Below are positions 50,657-60,526 of a stretch of DNA of 64,000 nt, piece by piece (positions within the stretch are counted from its first letter, which is position 1; every line of letters starts with the position of its first letter). The notes below the pieces were generated by a model. It did no database searches and had not been told where the DNA came from. It was given only the letters and a program-made list of their open reading frames with translations. The translations under genes and the position numbers were made by a program. The DNA lies in NCBI RefSeq assembly GCF_028736215.1, contig NZ_CP117883.1, positions 6,014,001 to 6,078,000 on the forward strand, in the 5' to 3' direction. Source of the stretch: Mucilaginibacter sp. KACC 22773. Its GTDB lineage: Bacteria; Bacteroidota; Bacteroidia; Sphingobacteriales; Sphingobacteriaceae.

Positions 50657-53506
50657 TTATTGTTTGAGCTTGCCGTCCGCATCAAGTTCCTGTATCGGAT
50701 AGCCGAGCTTCTGAAGGCCAGGCATGATTTGGGCTTTATCGCCAACTATTACAATTACCATATTATCCGTGTTAAGGTATTTAGATGATAATTGATTGAG
50801 CTCAGCGGGAGTTATATTTGCCAGGATGCTGTTCTGCTGAGCCACGTAGTCAGGCTTGAGATTGTATTCCAGCAGGCGAGACAGGAAAGCCGCTTTTTGA
50901 GCATTTGTTTCATACCTGCGGGCATCGCTCTGACCGATCGAGGCCTGTGTAAACCTTAATTCTTCCGGTGTAATACCATTTTGTTGATAATTGTGAATTT
51001 CCTTGATGAACTCAACTACCGAACTGTCCGTACTGGCGGCCAACACGCCGGCAGAGGCCGTAAAATCACCGCCGTATTTGCCCGAACTGAAGCCGGAGCG
51101 TGCGCCGTATGTCCAACCCCGTTTTTCGCGCAGATTAAGATTAACGTGACTGTTGAAGGCTCCGCCCAGGATGTAATTAGCAATACCCAGTTTATAATAG
51201 TCACCTGTTGCATCATAATTCAGGTTATCCAGGTAACCTATACGGATCTCAGATTGCGCCGCACCGGGAACATCTACGATGTATAAGGAAGTTTTATCAA
51301 ATGTTTTACCCCCGGCAGGAGCAGGTAAAGTTACTTTTTTATCCTTCCAGTTATTCAGAAATGCCAGGTTACTACGGGCAGATCCTTCATTAATATCGCC
51401 TACGACAACGATCCGGGTAAGTGACGGTACAAAATAGTTGTCATAATAAGCCTGCACATCCTGCAGCGTGATATTGGGAACGGTTTCTTCGTTACCATCA
51501 GCTGCATAAGTTCGGACATTGTCCGTACCGTACAAAACCTTGTCGTAGACACTGGAAGCGACTGATGCCGGCTGCGTTTTTGATTGCTTCAGGTTTTCGA
51601 TAGTCTGTTTTTTAATACGATCTAACGCGTCTTGCGTGAACTTGGGATGTAACAAGCGCTCCTGCAGCAGTGACATAGTTTTTGAAACGTTCTGGCTTAA
51701 TGAGGAAGCAAGGACCATCAACTCCTCATTACCTGCGAACACGTTAATGGTACTTCCCAGCTTATCCAGTTCTGAACTAAATTGCTCGGCTGTATACTTT
51801 TGTGTTTCCTCATTCATCATACTGGCTACTATACCCGCCAAGCCAGCCTTTGAGGGATTATTCACTGCAAATAAGCCGCCACCTTCTAAGGTAATGTTGA
51901 TGGAAACTGATGGCGTCTCGCTGTTTTGTGTTCCAATGATACGGATACCGTTCGGTGTTGTTGCAGACCATATTGCCGGGACTTTAATAGCAGGGTTTGG
52001 GCCCGTACCCGGGGGCACAGAGCGATCAAAATTATCACTCGGTTTTTTATACGATAACCCGGCATAACCGTAATCCGGTGCTTTATATCCTGACGTGTTA
52101 ATGGTGTAATTGTCGGGTGCTACAGGCGGTACTGTTCCACCTTTAGGTAACACACTTAAGATTACGGCAGGTTTGCCTTTGATGTATTTGTTGTAAACCC
52201 GCATTACGTCCTCTTTAGTTACTGCCCGGATCTCAGCCAGCTCCCGGCCAATCTGGTTAGGCTCACCGGTTAGATACTGCGCCATGGCCAATTCAGACAC
52301 TTTGCCGCTCACACTAGAAAGGCTGTTGATATAATTAGCTTCGGCACTTGCTTTAAAACGGGTTAGTGCATCATTGCTTACACCTGTTTTTTCAAATTCA
52401 GCCAGGGAACTCGCAATGATTTTTTTTGCATCGGCCAAGGTCAGGCCGGGGAAAGGCATTACTTCAAAACCAATTTCACCTGCAAGTTCAGAGGTTGACG
52501 AATACATTGCAGCTTCAGCCGCCTTACGTGTTTTGACGAAATTTTTGTAAAAAATAGAATTTTTCCCTCCGCCAATAATCTCTGATAAGGCATTTAGTGC
52601 AGACATATCTTTATCATATGTTTTTACGCCTGGGTAGGTAATATTCAGCAGTGGTAACTGTGCATAATTATCGGTATAAGACACGTATCTATCCTTCGTT
52701 AACACAGGTGAAGGAAAACTGGCGTTTGCCACCTCCGGCCCATGGGGGATGCTTCCAAAATATTTGGTAACCCATGCCAGCGTTTGTTTAACGTTTAAAT
52801 CACCACCAATGGTCAGCGTGGCGTTATTGGGGCTATACCAGCGTAAAAAGAAATTTTTAAGGTCACTTACGTTTACCTTATTCAATTCCTCAATATAACC
52901 TATTGTCAGCCAAGAATATGGATGTCCATAAGGGTACAGGCTCTTGGAAGTGTTTTCGAAGGCCAGGCCATACGGACGATTATCGAAGTTCTGGCCCCGC
53001 TCGTTCTTTACTGTCGCACGCTGCACTTCGAATTTCTGCTGTGTTACCGCATCTAAAAGAAAGCCCATTCGGTCTGATTCTAACCAAAGCATTTTTTCCA
53101 GCTGATTAACAGGCACTGTTTCGTAGTAATTGGTGCGATCTCGATTGGTGCTGCCATTAAGCGAGCCGCCGGCTTCCGTAATGATTTTAAAGTGGTCGCC
53201 ATTCGGCACGTGATCTGAACCCTGGAACATCATGTGTTCAAAAAAGTGGGCGAAGCCGGATTTACCAATCTCTTCCCGGGCCGAACCCACATGGTAGGTC
53301 ACATCGATATGAACCAGCGGATCGGAATGGTCTTCCGCAAGAATAACGGTCAGGCCATTAGGTAAAACATATTTTTCAAAAGGAATGACTACTTCTGATC
53401 CTTTACGCGAAACTTTTTCGACCAGTTTTGCCTGTTGTGCCATGACGCAGTTCGTAACGGCGATAAGGCCAACTAATGAAAGAGCGTTTAAGATTATTTT
53501 ATTCAT
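50657..53506 (-). CDS. Periplasmic M16 family zinc peptidase (double domain)
   Basis: A 949-aa pitrilysin-type peptidase with a signal peptide (MNKIILNALSLVGLIAVTNC). The N-terminal half is active: inverted zinc motif HFFEH (87-91) and third ligand Glu169 in VKNERGQNF, at the usual 77-residue distance. The C-terminal half (from about residue 510, TPNGIRIIGTQNSETPSVS) lacks HxxEH and forms the other side of the clam-shell chamber. RIGYLDNLNYD and KRGWTYGARSGF near 820-850 correspond to the substrate-binding R/Y block. Such peptidases degrade short or unfolded peptides. It lies between a DsbD-alpha gene and dsbD in one transcript, which fits reduction then degradation of imported peptides. Confidence 0.93.
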   Translation of the reverse strand: MNKIILNALSLVGLIAVTNCVMAQQAKLVEKVSRKGSEVVIPFEKYVLPNGLTVILAEDHSDPLVHIDVTYHVGSAREEIGKSGFAHFFEHMMFQGSDHVPNGDHFKIITEAGGSLNGSTNRDRTNYYETVPVNQLEKMLWLESDRMGFLLDAVTQQKFEVQRATVKNERGQNFDNRPYGLAFENTSKSLYPYGHPYSWLTIGYIEELNKVNVSDLKNFFLRWYSPNNATLTIGGDLNVKQTLAWVTKYFGSIPHGPEVANASFPSPVLTKDRYVSYTDNYAQLPLLNITYPGVKTYDKDMSALNALSEIIGGGKNSIFYKNFVKTRKAAEAAMYSSTSELAGEIGFEVMPFPGLTLADAKKIIASSLAEFEKTGVSNDALTRFKASAEANYINSLSSVSGKVSELAMAQYLTGEPNQIGRELAEIRAVTKEDVMRVYNKYIKGKPAVILSVLPKGGTVPPVAPDNYTINTSGYKAPDYGYAGLSYKKPSDNFDRSVPPGTGPNPAIKVPAIWSATTPNGIRIIGTQNSETPSVSINITLEGGGLFAVNNPSKAGLAGIVASMMNEETQKYTAEQFSSELDKLGSTINVFAGNEELMVLASSLSQNVSKTMSLLQERLLHPKFTQDALDRIKKQTIENLKQSKTQPASVASSVYDKVLYGTDNVRTYAADGNEETVPNITLQDVQAYYDNYFVPSLTRIVVVGDINEGSARSNLAFLNNWKDKKVTLPAPAGGKTFDKTSLYIVDVPGAAQSEIRIGYLDNLNYDATGDYYKLGIANYILGGAFNSHVNLNLREKRGWTYGARSGFSSGKYGGDFTASAGVLAASTDSSVVEFIKEIHNYQQNGITPEELRFTQASIGQSDARRYETNAQKAAFLSRLLEYNLKPDYVAQQNSILANITPAELNQLSSKYLNTDNMVIVIVGDKAQIMPGLQKLGYPIQELDADGKLKQ

Positions 53507-53559
53507 AAGATAAGGATGATGTAATTCTGTGACGGACTACAAGTTTTTTTCTAAAGGAT

Positions 53560-54009
53560 TTATTTAATAGCTATGCTGAATTCTGCGTCTGAAGGTGGAA
53601 GGCATTTTTGATCATTGCAGGTCATATAGCTTATTGTGCCTGAAACGGTGGTTTGCTTATTTTTAAGCTTTATTTTTTGCTGAAAGATTACCTCATTTTC
53701 GAAGAAGCCGACCTCCATATCAAAGACCTTTTCCATCCGGACGACAGGTTTAGGTTCACTGGTTTTTCCAGTAAGCATGTAGTCCTTTGAAGGTTTGAAA
53801 GAAAAAGATGTCGGGACAGGTCCGCCTTCTTTCAGATATTGAGAATAGACATGCCATCCACCATCAATGTTTGCCTTAAAGAACAGGACAGCTTCCGTGG
53901 CATTTATCTTTTTTGCAGCATAACTCCAGTGTACCGGCTGTAGAATCTGTGCTTTAGTGGTGAAAATGCCACCGAGCAGCAGTAGAGATAATAAGATTAT
54001 TTTTTTCAT
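53560..54009 (-). CDS. Periplasmic DsbD-alpha (N-terminal domain) protein
   Basis: A 149-aa paralogue of the protein at 35662-36108, with a signal peptide (MKKIILLSLLLLGGIFTTKA) and the Cys-pair motif YMTCNDQKCLPP near residue 130. The sequence LQPVHWSYAAKKINATEAVL is nearly shared with the paralogue. It should take electrons from the DsbD thioredoxin domain and pass them to TlpA-type proteins. It starts 95 bp after the cysteine-synthase-like gene and ends 53 bp before the M16 gene. Confidence 0.87.
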   Translation of the reverse strand: MKKIILLSLLLLGGIFTTKAQILQPVHWSYAAKKINATEAVLFFKANIDGGWHVYSQYLKEGGPVPTSFSFKPSKDYMLTGKTSEPKPVVRMEKVFDMEVGFFENEVIFQQKIKLKNKQTTVSGTISYMTCNDQKCLPPSDAEFSIAIK

Positions 54010-54104
54010 TGAATAAGTATAAAATGTTTAGTTAATAGCCTTTAATCAATCTATTGGGTCCAGGCAAAGGCCATCCTGAATTTATTTATATTCCTTGCTG
54101 ATCT

Positions 54105-55154
54105 TTATTTATGCAAACGGCTTATTGGATTGTATTCGATAAAATTGGTTGCACTTGATAAATACCCTGGCTGCGGCGGTTCATCCTTCATCAAATCAGT
54201 GCTTAAATATTTTTTATTACTGTCGCTTAGAATGGTAACGATAACAGCTTCGGGCCCGAGTTCCCGAGCCAGCTGTATTGCGCCGATTACGTTAGCACCG
54301 GAAGAGATTCCAACAGCTAAACCTAATTGGCTAGATAATTTCTGTGCCATAATTATCGCGTCACCATCGTGCGCCTGTAAAACGCAGTCTAACTGATCGA
54401 GTTTAACAATAGCCGGAATAAATTCATCAGAAATCCCCTGAATGCGGTGACTTCCAACTTTATGCCCGGTTGTTAAGGTGGGGGACTCGGCAGGCTCCAA
54501 CGGATGTATAAGCACATTAGGATTCATCTGTTTGAGGAAAGCTCCAACGCCCATAACCGTACCTCCGGTGCCTACACCAGCAACGAAAGCATCCGGCTGC
54601 AAACCCACACTGGCCAATTGTTCCCAAATTTCCTTCCCGGTTGTCATTTCGTGAGCTTCGGCATTGTACAAATTTTCAAATTGCCGCGGCAAGAAAACTC
54701 CGCCCAGAGCGGCCATTTCTTCACTCAATTTGATACTGCCCAAAAAGCCACCTTCATCTTTACTGACTAAAACTATCTCAGCGCCCATACTCCTGATGAT
54801 GTCTATACGTTCCTTGCTCAGCCAATTGGGCATGATGATTTTTACCTGATGACCAAGCGCCTTTCCAATCGCTGAAAAAGCGATGCCGGTGTTACCACTG
54901 GTGGCTTCAATAATTACGTCATTTGGTTGAATAGCGCCCCGTTTATATGCCTGATATAGTATGTACAGCGCCATCCGGTCTTTTACGCTACCGGTAAGGT
55001 TGTAGTGTTCGCACTTTACAAAAATCCTTCCTGGCTCATCTTTATAACAATATCTTAACTCCAGCATAGGAGTATTTCCAACTAAATGCCATAGTTGGCT
55101 GAATTTTTCGTCCAATCCTGCTCGTTGTTCCGGCATGTGCAAATCTGTTATCAT
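54105..55154 (-). CDS. PLP-dependent cysteine synthase / cystathionine beta-synthase family protein
   Basis: A 349-aa fold-type II PLP enzyme. The PLP Lys is Lys58 in LTGSVKDRM; the substrate loop is SGNTG (86-90) and the phosphate-binding loop GVGTGGTVMG is near 190. SSGANVIGA near 285 is the C-terminal family block. It makes cysteine from O-acetylserine and sulfide, or runs the reverse or related beta-replacement and elimination reactions on Cys/Ser. Differences from CysK (MPNWLSKERID, Glu-rich C-terminus) leave the exact reaction open, so I give no symbol. It is embedded in the protease/DsbD operon, so a role in using imported cysteine or serine is plausible. Confidence 0.85.
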   Translation of the reverse strand: MITDLHMPEQRAGLDEKFSQLWHLVGNTPMLELRYCYKDEPGRIFVKCEHYNLTGSVKDRMALYILYQAYKRGAIQPNDVIIEATSGNTGIAFSAIGKALGHQVKIIMPNWLSKERIDIIRSMGAEIVLVSKDEGGFLGSIKLSEEMAALGGVFLPRQFENLYNAEAHEMTTGKEIWEQLASVGLQPDAFVAGVGTGGTVMGVGAFLKQMNPNVLIHPLEPAESPTLTTGHKVGSHRIQGISDEFIPAIVKLDQLDCVLQAHDGDAIIMAQKLSSQLGLAVGISSGANVIGAIQLARELGPEAVIVTILSDSNKKYLSTDLMKDEPPQPGYLSSATNFIEYNPISRLHK

Positions 55155-55388
55155 GTTATAAAAAATTATAAGATAAATATCGAAATAGCAGAATTACATA
55201 ACAACGAAGATCAAAAAATCCATAAATTTTATAGATTGAGAGGCTGTTCATTGTATTTTTTTCGGTTTTGCTTTATTGGATCGGGTCCTACTGTGATATT
55301 TTTCATTTTCATACATTATAACAATAGTATAATGGGTCAATAAAAGTCATTTAACACTCTCTAAAAACGGAATATTAGGCGAACTACT

Positions 55389-57098
55389 TTAATTAATTAA
55401 TGCCGATCTTAAAAATTTGCTGACCTGCAACAAAGGCACAGCGAGAGTTGTGGTCCTGCTATACCTGGCGATATTAATACCATAGAATTGACCCAGGTTA
55501 TTGAAAACCGGCCCGCCGCATTCTTCCGGACGCAACCGTGCATCATGCGCGAATACCTTGATAAATCCATCCCGCCGGGCACTTTTTCCACCAGAAAATT
55601 TCTCGGCAGGGTGATTAGGATCTGCACTGGCCGGTTTTGTTGCCAAGATGATCTTTTTCACAAGTTCCTTCCCTTTTCTGTTTAATCTAAAAAGCGCCTC
55701 CTGGCCTGGCCGGTAACTTTGCAGTATGCGCTGAAAATCTTCGGGTTTTAATAACTGCTCGCCATTGATACTGGATATTTCATCGCCGATCCTCAAACTG
55801 TTCCTTCCCGCTGGCGAGTTAAGCTGAACCCTTGTAACAGTCGCTTTTCCTTCGGAAAAAGTGACGTACGCGCCCAAGTAACCTGAACTAAATTTTGGCG
55901 CCAGGTTCATACCCATTGTGCTGACCACACTTATCCGTGGCAAAGAGTCTATAAGCGGTGATAACAAAATAGTGCCGAGAGAATTGAAAGTAAGACTATC
56001 CTGGTTTGAAAGATCTATATTAACCCCACCTTTCAGCTTTTGACTTATTTGAAGAAGAACAAGATCGTCAGGCTCACTTCGTGCAATAACCTTCCCTTCA
56101 ACCCTTACACCATTGCTGATGTTAACCATCACATGTTCCCCAACACATGAACTTTTACTAATGATTAAACTTCCGCCAGGCGTTTTGCGTAATTGCAATC
56201 CACCGGGGGCTATAATCGTACCTATTATTTTCTGAGGTACACCCCCAACATCGCTTAGAACATACAATTCACTTTCCCTCAAAGGTTTTGCTACAGGGCC
56301 GAAATAGGTTGCTAAGTCATTTAGTTCAGAAAAGCTTTGCAGTTTTTCCCTTAATGGATCGGTCTTGATGTCATCGGTAACTTCCGGTAGCGTGGTATAG
56401 GTTTTTGCTGTTTTCAACGCTGTCCAGTATTCCCTGTAATAGTCAACGGGTATTTCCATATTAACATCTTCTGATTTATCACATCTGCTGTGCAACCCGA
56501 TCAGCCTGCCTTTGTAATCATACAAAGCCCCGCCTGAATCCCCAGGTTCCATCGCACAAGTGGATTGGAAGAAGCCCCACTCATTCAAGGTATCGGTAAT
56601 ATGTCCGAACCGAACCGACGGAAGCGGTTGGGCCAGGGTCTCCGGGTAAGAAATGCTGATACAAGGCTCGTCTTTCCTGATGGCCGAAGACCAGCCCATT
56701 TCGACAAACGGCCAGTTTCCGCTGGTAATGATTTTCATCATCGCGACGTCAGGCTGAGTAGGCGTGGCTGATAAATCTATTCTGCCCAGCCCAACAGCAA
56801 GGCATTCTCTTCCGTCCGGGAACCAGACCTTATAAGTTCGACCGGGCTGAATAGCATGGGCTGCTGTTAGGATATACCCATCCGGACTAACGACCGCGGC
56901 GCTGAACTGGGAACTATTTTGCACTTTTCTGATCGTGTCCCACCCCATAACTTTTACGCTGGCCGAATAGGCTCTTTTTATACCGGCGTGGATCATTTTA
57001 TCGAGCTCTCCTGTGTTCCGGTGTTGCGCCTTCGACGATTCAGAGAGAAAAAACAGGATAAAAAAGAATAAAACAGATCTAAATTTCGATTGCATCAT
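55389..57098 (-). CDS. Secreted double trypsin-like protease with PDZ (GDSGGA / ECGGP)
   Basis: A 569-aa protein with a signal peptide (SVLFFFILFFLSESSKAQ). The first S1C domain (residues about 30-230) has His in LTAAHAI, Asp in PDVAMMKI and Ser in EPGDSGGALYD, a full triad. A second trypsin-like domain (from about 300) lacks the His (VISKSSC in its place), keeps Asp in PDDLVLLQI, and ends RPEECGGPVFN, with Cys for Ser. A PDZ domain (SPAGRNSLRIGDEISSINGE near 430-450) is inserted in it. The first domain is DegP-like; the second may bind peptides. It overlaps its paralogue upstream by 4 bp, and the cysteine-synthase-like gene follows. Confidence 0.85.
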   Translation of the reverse strand: MMQSKFRSVLFFFILFFLSESSKAQHRNTGELDKMIHAGIKRAYSASVKVMGWDTIRKVQNSSQFSAAVVSPDGYILTAAHAIQPGRTYKVWFPDGRECLAVGLGRIDLSATPTQPDVAMMKIITSGNWPFVEMGWSSAIRKDEPCISISYPETLAQPLPSVRFGHITDTLNEWGFFQSTCAMEPGDSGGALYDYKGRLIGLHSRCDKSEDVNMEIPVDYYREYWTALKTAKTYTTLPEVTDDIKTDPLREKLQSFSELNDLATYFGPVAKPLRESELYVLSDVGGVPQKIIGTIIAPGGLQLRKTPGGSLIISKSSCVGEHVMVNISNGVRVEGKVIARSEPDDLVLLQISQKLKGGVNIDLSNQDSLTFNSLGTILLSPLIDSLPRISVVSTMGMNLAPKFSSGYLGAYVTFSEGKATVTRVQLNSPAGRNSLRIGDEISSINGEQLLKPEDFQRILQSYRPGQEALFRLNRKGKELVKKIILATKPASADPNHPAEKFSGGKSARRDGFIKVFAHDARLRPEECGGPVFNNLGQFYGINIARYSRTTTLAVPLLQVSKFLRSALIN

Positions 57099-58837
57099 AT
57101 AGCGGTATTTAGTATGAATGGAAGAGCGGATCGTATAAATATCTGAATGCCACGTGCAGAGGTACCGATAGTAGTGGTACGGCTGAACCTGGCCATATTT
57201 ATCCCTATAAAATTGCCGTGGATATCAAACAGGGGGCCACCGCATTCAGCAGGTTTTATCCGCCCATCATGGATGAACATATCCATAAAACCGTCAAAGC
57301 GTTCGCTTCTACCACCCGTAAAGTGTAATGCCACATGATCGGGTTGATCGTCCGGCCGTTTGCCGAGTAAAATGTGATAAGAAAACGGCTCCTTGTCCCT
57401 TATACCCGTAACCATAAGGGTATCGCCGGGGGCGTGGATATGAATTTGCTTTAAATAGGCTTCTTCTGTTGTCACTTTCACGTTGTCAACGGTTAATATT
57501 TCGTCTCCGAGTTTTAAAATATGATCCGCCGGTCCCTCAGGCATGACAATTGTCAGTAAAAGCCCCCCGCTCTTATTTTCAGCCTGGGCACCCAGGTAAG
57601 CGGTAGCATAGGTGTATCTCAGTTCGAATTCCCGGCCCCCAAGCACACTTACGATACCGGTTTTACCAGGCTTAGCGCTCAGTAGTAGTGTGCCTAACAT
57701 ATCTGTGCCTACGCTATCCGTACTTGCAGCGCTAAGACGGATGCATTTTTTCAGTCGCGCATCAATCTGTATCAAAGCGAGATCATTTTTTTTATCACGG
57801 GTGATCACCTTACCAGCGAAGAAATTACCGTCAGGCAATTGTACTTTGATACTGTCGCCCAGCATGGAATTCTTAGTGATCACGAACCCCCGGCGTTTAA
57901 CCTCTTTCATCTGTGCCAACCCATCGGGCGAAACTGCGGTGCCCAAAATCTGACCTGGTTTTCCGTTGATGATGCTAACAATGTTTACGCTATAATCACT
58001 CAATTCTGATTTCAAGGCGGTAAAACTGGATTCTAGCTGATTTATGGCGAGGGTCTTTGGTCGTCCGGAAAGTAATGGGTCGGGGGGTATGATTTCGGCG
58101 TCGGGTATCATCCGATAATCCTGAGCTATATTCAGTGACTTCCAATATTTTCGGAAATAATCAACAGGAACCTCGAAATTATCGTCAAGTGATGATTGTA
58201 TGCTGCTATGCACGCCAATCACACGTCCATGAAGGTCGAACACCGGGCCTCCCGAATCACCCGGTTCCATCAAACAGGTGGTCCTGAGCCGCTTGCCCCC
58301 ACCCACGGCGGTTTCCGCAATATAACCCAACCTAACTGCAGGGGTCTTGAATTTTTGCGGCGCGGTATGCATGGATTCGCGATTAAGACTTTCCGGATAG
58401 GCGATGCTGAGGCAGGGCTCGTCCACTTCCAGGGAGGAAGACCAGCCGATAGGCGCAAATGGATAATCTCCAGGCTCGGTGATTTTCATAATAGCTAAGT
58501 CAAGCGACTGAATACGCCCATACCCTTTTGCCACTGCACGACGTCCATTGTTAAAAATAACAATGTAATTTTTATCTGGATGGCAAACATGCGCCGCAGT
58601 AAGGATGACTCCGTCGCTAGTGACGACTACACCACTGAATGTGGTACCCGTGAGTATGTTTAATTTGGGGTCATAATCGGCCAGGAAGACACTGGCCGGC
58701 GCAACTTTAGCAATTACATTTTTTATTTGCTTTTCCAGGCTGACCTGGTCGGCATGTTGTGCTTCCACTCGTTGGTTTAACAGCACTAAACAGCAAACGA
58801 AAAAGGCCAGTAAGCAAAAAATATTTATTGATCTCAT
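57095..58837 (-). CDS. Secreted double trypsin-like protease with PDZ (GDSGGP / ECGGP)
   Basis: About 580 aa from ATG 58837 (MRSINIFCLLAFFVCCLVLL, a signal peptide); the frame extends to 58909. The architecture is the same as the downstream paralogue. The N-terminal S1C domain has His in LTAAHVC, Asp in LDLAIMKI and Ser in EPGDSGGPVFD. The second domain has VITKNSML where the His should be, KNDLALIQI with Asp, PDZ (EGPADHILKLGDEILTVDN) and a final PAECGGPLFD then NFIGINMARFSRTTT. The pair probably arose by tandem duplication and is translationally coupled (ATGA overlap). It likely cuts polypeptides in the periplasm upstream of the M16 peptidase. Confidence 0.85.
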   Translation of the reverse strand: MRSINIFCLLAFFVCCLVLLNQRVEAQHADQVSLEKQIKNVIAKVAPASVFLADYDPKLNILTGTTFSGVVVTSDGVILTAAHVCHPDKNYIVIFNNGRRAVAKGYGRIQSLDLAIMKITEPGDYPFAPIGWSSSLEVDEPCLSIAYPESLNRESMHTAPQKFKTPAVRLGYIAETAVGGGKRLRTTCLMEPGDSGGPVFDLHGRVIGVHSSIQSSLDDNFEVPVDYFRKYWKSLNIAQDYRMIPDAEIIPPDPLLSGRPKTLAINQLESSFTALKSELSDYSVNIVSIINGKPGQILGTAVSPDGLAQMKEVKRRGFVITKNSMLGDSIKVQLPDGNFFAGKVITRDKKNDLALIQIDARLKKCIRLSAASTDSVGTDMLGTLLLSAKPGKTGIVSVLGGREFELRYTYATAYLGAQAENKSGGLLLTIVMPEGPADHILKLGDEILTVDNVKVTTEEAYLKQIHIHAPGDTLMVTGIRDKEPFSYHILLGKRPDDQPDHVALHFTGGRSERFDGFMDMFIHDGRIKPAECGGPLFDIHGNFIGINMARFSRTTTIGTSARGIQIFIRSALPFILNTAI

Positions 58838-59031
58838 AATTGCGGATATTAATGAACGGACCTTACCTTTTGTTAATCTGACGAACCAGTTTTGGAGTAT
58901 ATTGAACATCTGGGCCTATTAACGCTATATATTTTTACAATTATTTAGTGATTTAACGATAGGCTAGCTGGCCATCGGCAACGCACTTTATTGCTGATAT
59001 TGTGATTTATATTTATGGAAAAGCTTTTGCA

Positions 59032-60468
59032 TCAACCTTGTTTTCTGGCCATCTCAATCATCGTTGACATCTCTTCAACAGCGGCGTCATCAGCCCCGTC
59101 AAAGCCTGTCAATTTAAACCTTACCTTTCCATTGCCATCTATGACGAACTTGGCAGGAATACCCGTAATGCCAAACATGCCCACAACGTTGCTCTTTTTG
59201 TCGTCCAGCAATACCTGGAAAGAATAGTTATTCTTTGCAATAAATGCCTTTACATCTTTAGCCGGATTGGGGATATCCTCCCAAGTGTCAATAAACAAAA
59301 ACTTTACGTTGGGATCATCTTTATATTTATTGACTACCCTTTGCATTGCTGGAAAAGACTTTTTACAGGGGCCACACCATGTAGCCCAAAAGTCAAGTAT
59401 TACTACTTTCCCTTTTAATTCGGTTAGTGAAACTTTATTTCCGTTGACATCTGCAAGTGCAAATTCTGGTGCATTCTCAGATATCATTTTCTTGCCCACG
59501 TTGGCTTGCACTTCTTTGTGCAGATCGGCGTTTAAACTGCTCATAAGGTCAGCATACCCAACCTCAGAGCCTTTGTCCTGAATGTAAGCAGCTTTTAAGC
59601 TGTTTTTAATCTCAGCAGTCGCCCGCCCCGCCTTTACTTCTTCAACCAAAAGGGGAAGCGCTTCCTTACCCCTTTTGTTAGCTGTTAAAGTCATCGCGTA
59701 AACTGTTTTAACGCTGCCGCTTTTGCGGGTACTGCCCTCATAAGCTTCTGTGGCGTAAATCAGTGCGTCCTTATATCGCTTCTGCTTGAATAATACGTAA
59801 GCCAGGTCAGCAACATTGGCATAGTAATTTTCCTTTGCAGATGAATTTTTATCGGCCCCAGCCTTTGCGATCGCAACTGCTTTTCTAATCATTCGTTCTG
59901 CTGTAGGGAATTCATTCTTCGCTTCTAACAAAGGTGCATCAACTGAGATAATGGTATTTTGAAAAGATGGGGATTTTACCGATTCAACCCACTGCTCACA
60001 TTTTGCCGCGTTTCCTTCCATAGCATAAAAATATGCCACTTCCGCCCGGGCATAGTCGTATGTTATATCTGCATCCTGTGCCGGTTCGGGAAACTGCTGT
60101 ATCAATTCCTGGTATTTTTTTTCCTTTTCGGCTGCTGTAGTATTCATAGATACCAAATCGCTGTAATACTTTACAAATGCAGCATGGCCTTTAGGGTAGC
60201 GTTTTACGGAGACTTCGCTTAATGAATCTGCCAGTGCATTTTGCCTGATAGCTTCAGCAATTTGAGTTGCCCTTGTTATACCTTTTTCATCTTTATCCGC
60301 CATTTTTTTTAGGCCTTCTATTATCTTAAGTTTATCAGCGTCGGTTCCCGATTTTGCTAATGACCGGTAATAAAGCGTTAAGCTATCGGGCTGGGGCCGC
60401 TGCTGGGCATTGACCAACATTCCATAACAGATAAAAAGCACGACAAAACAGTATTTTATATTTTTCAT
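59032..60468 (-). CDS. TlpA-family thiol-disulfide protein with helical repeat N-terminus
   Basis: A 478-aa periplasmic protein with a signal peptide (IKYCFVVLFICYGMLVNAQ). A helical repeat region spans about residues 25-320 (DLAYVLFKQKRYKDALIYAT). The thioredoxin domain has VILDFWATWCGPCKKSFP (WCGPC near 365) and cis-Pro in ITGIPAKFVID. It closely resembles the protein at 36270-37757, and both follow a SusD gene, here by 58 bp. The repeats may hold imported chains while the thioredoxin domain reduces them. The first serine protease gene follows after about 120-190 bp. Confidence 0.9.
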   Translation of the reverse strand: MKNIKYCFVVLFICYGMLVNAQQRPQPDSLTLYYRSLAKSGTDADKLKIIEGLKKMADKDEKGITRATQIAEAIRQNALADSLSEVSVKRYPKGHAAFVKYYSDLVSMNTTAAEKEKKYQELIQQFPEPAQDADITYDYARAEVAYFYAMEGNAAKCEQWVESVKSPSFQNTIISVDAPLLEAKNEFPTAERMIRKAVAIAKAGADKNSSAKENYYANVADLAYVLFKQKRYKDALIYATEAYEGSTRKSGSVKTVYAMTLTANKRGKEALPLLVEEVKAGRATAEIKNSLKAAYIQDKGSEVGYADLMSSLNADLHKEVQANVGKKMISENAPEFALADVNGNKVSLTELKGKVVILDFWATWCGPCKKSFPAMQRVVNKYKDDPNVKFLFIDTWEDIPNPAKDVKAFIAKNNYSFQVLLDDKKSNVVGMFGITGIPAKFVIDGNGKVRFKLTGFDGADDAAVEEMSTMIEMARKQG

Positions 60469-60526
60469 ATTTTATTAATTTACATACATAAGGAATGGAG
60501 GCCATAGCCTCCCATTCCTGGAATTT

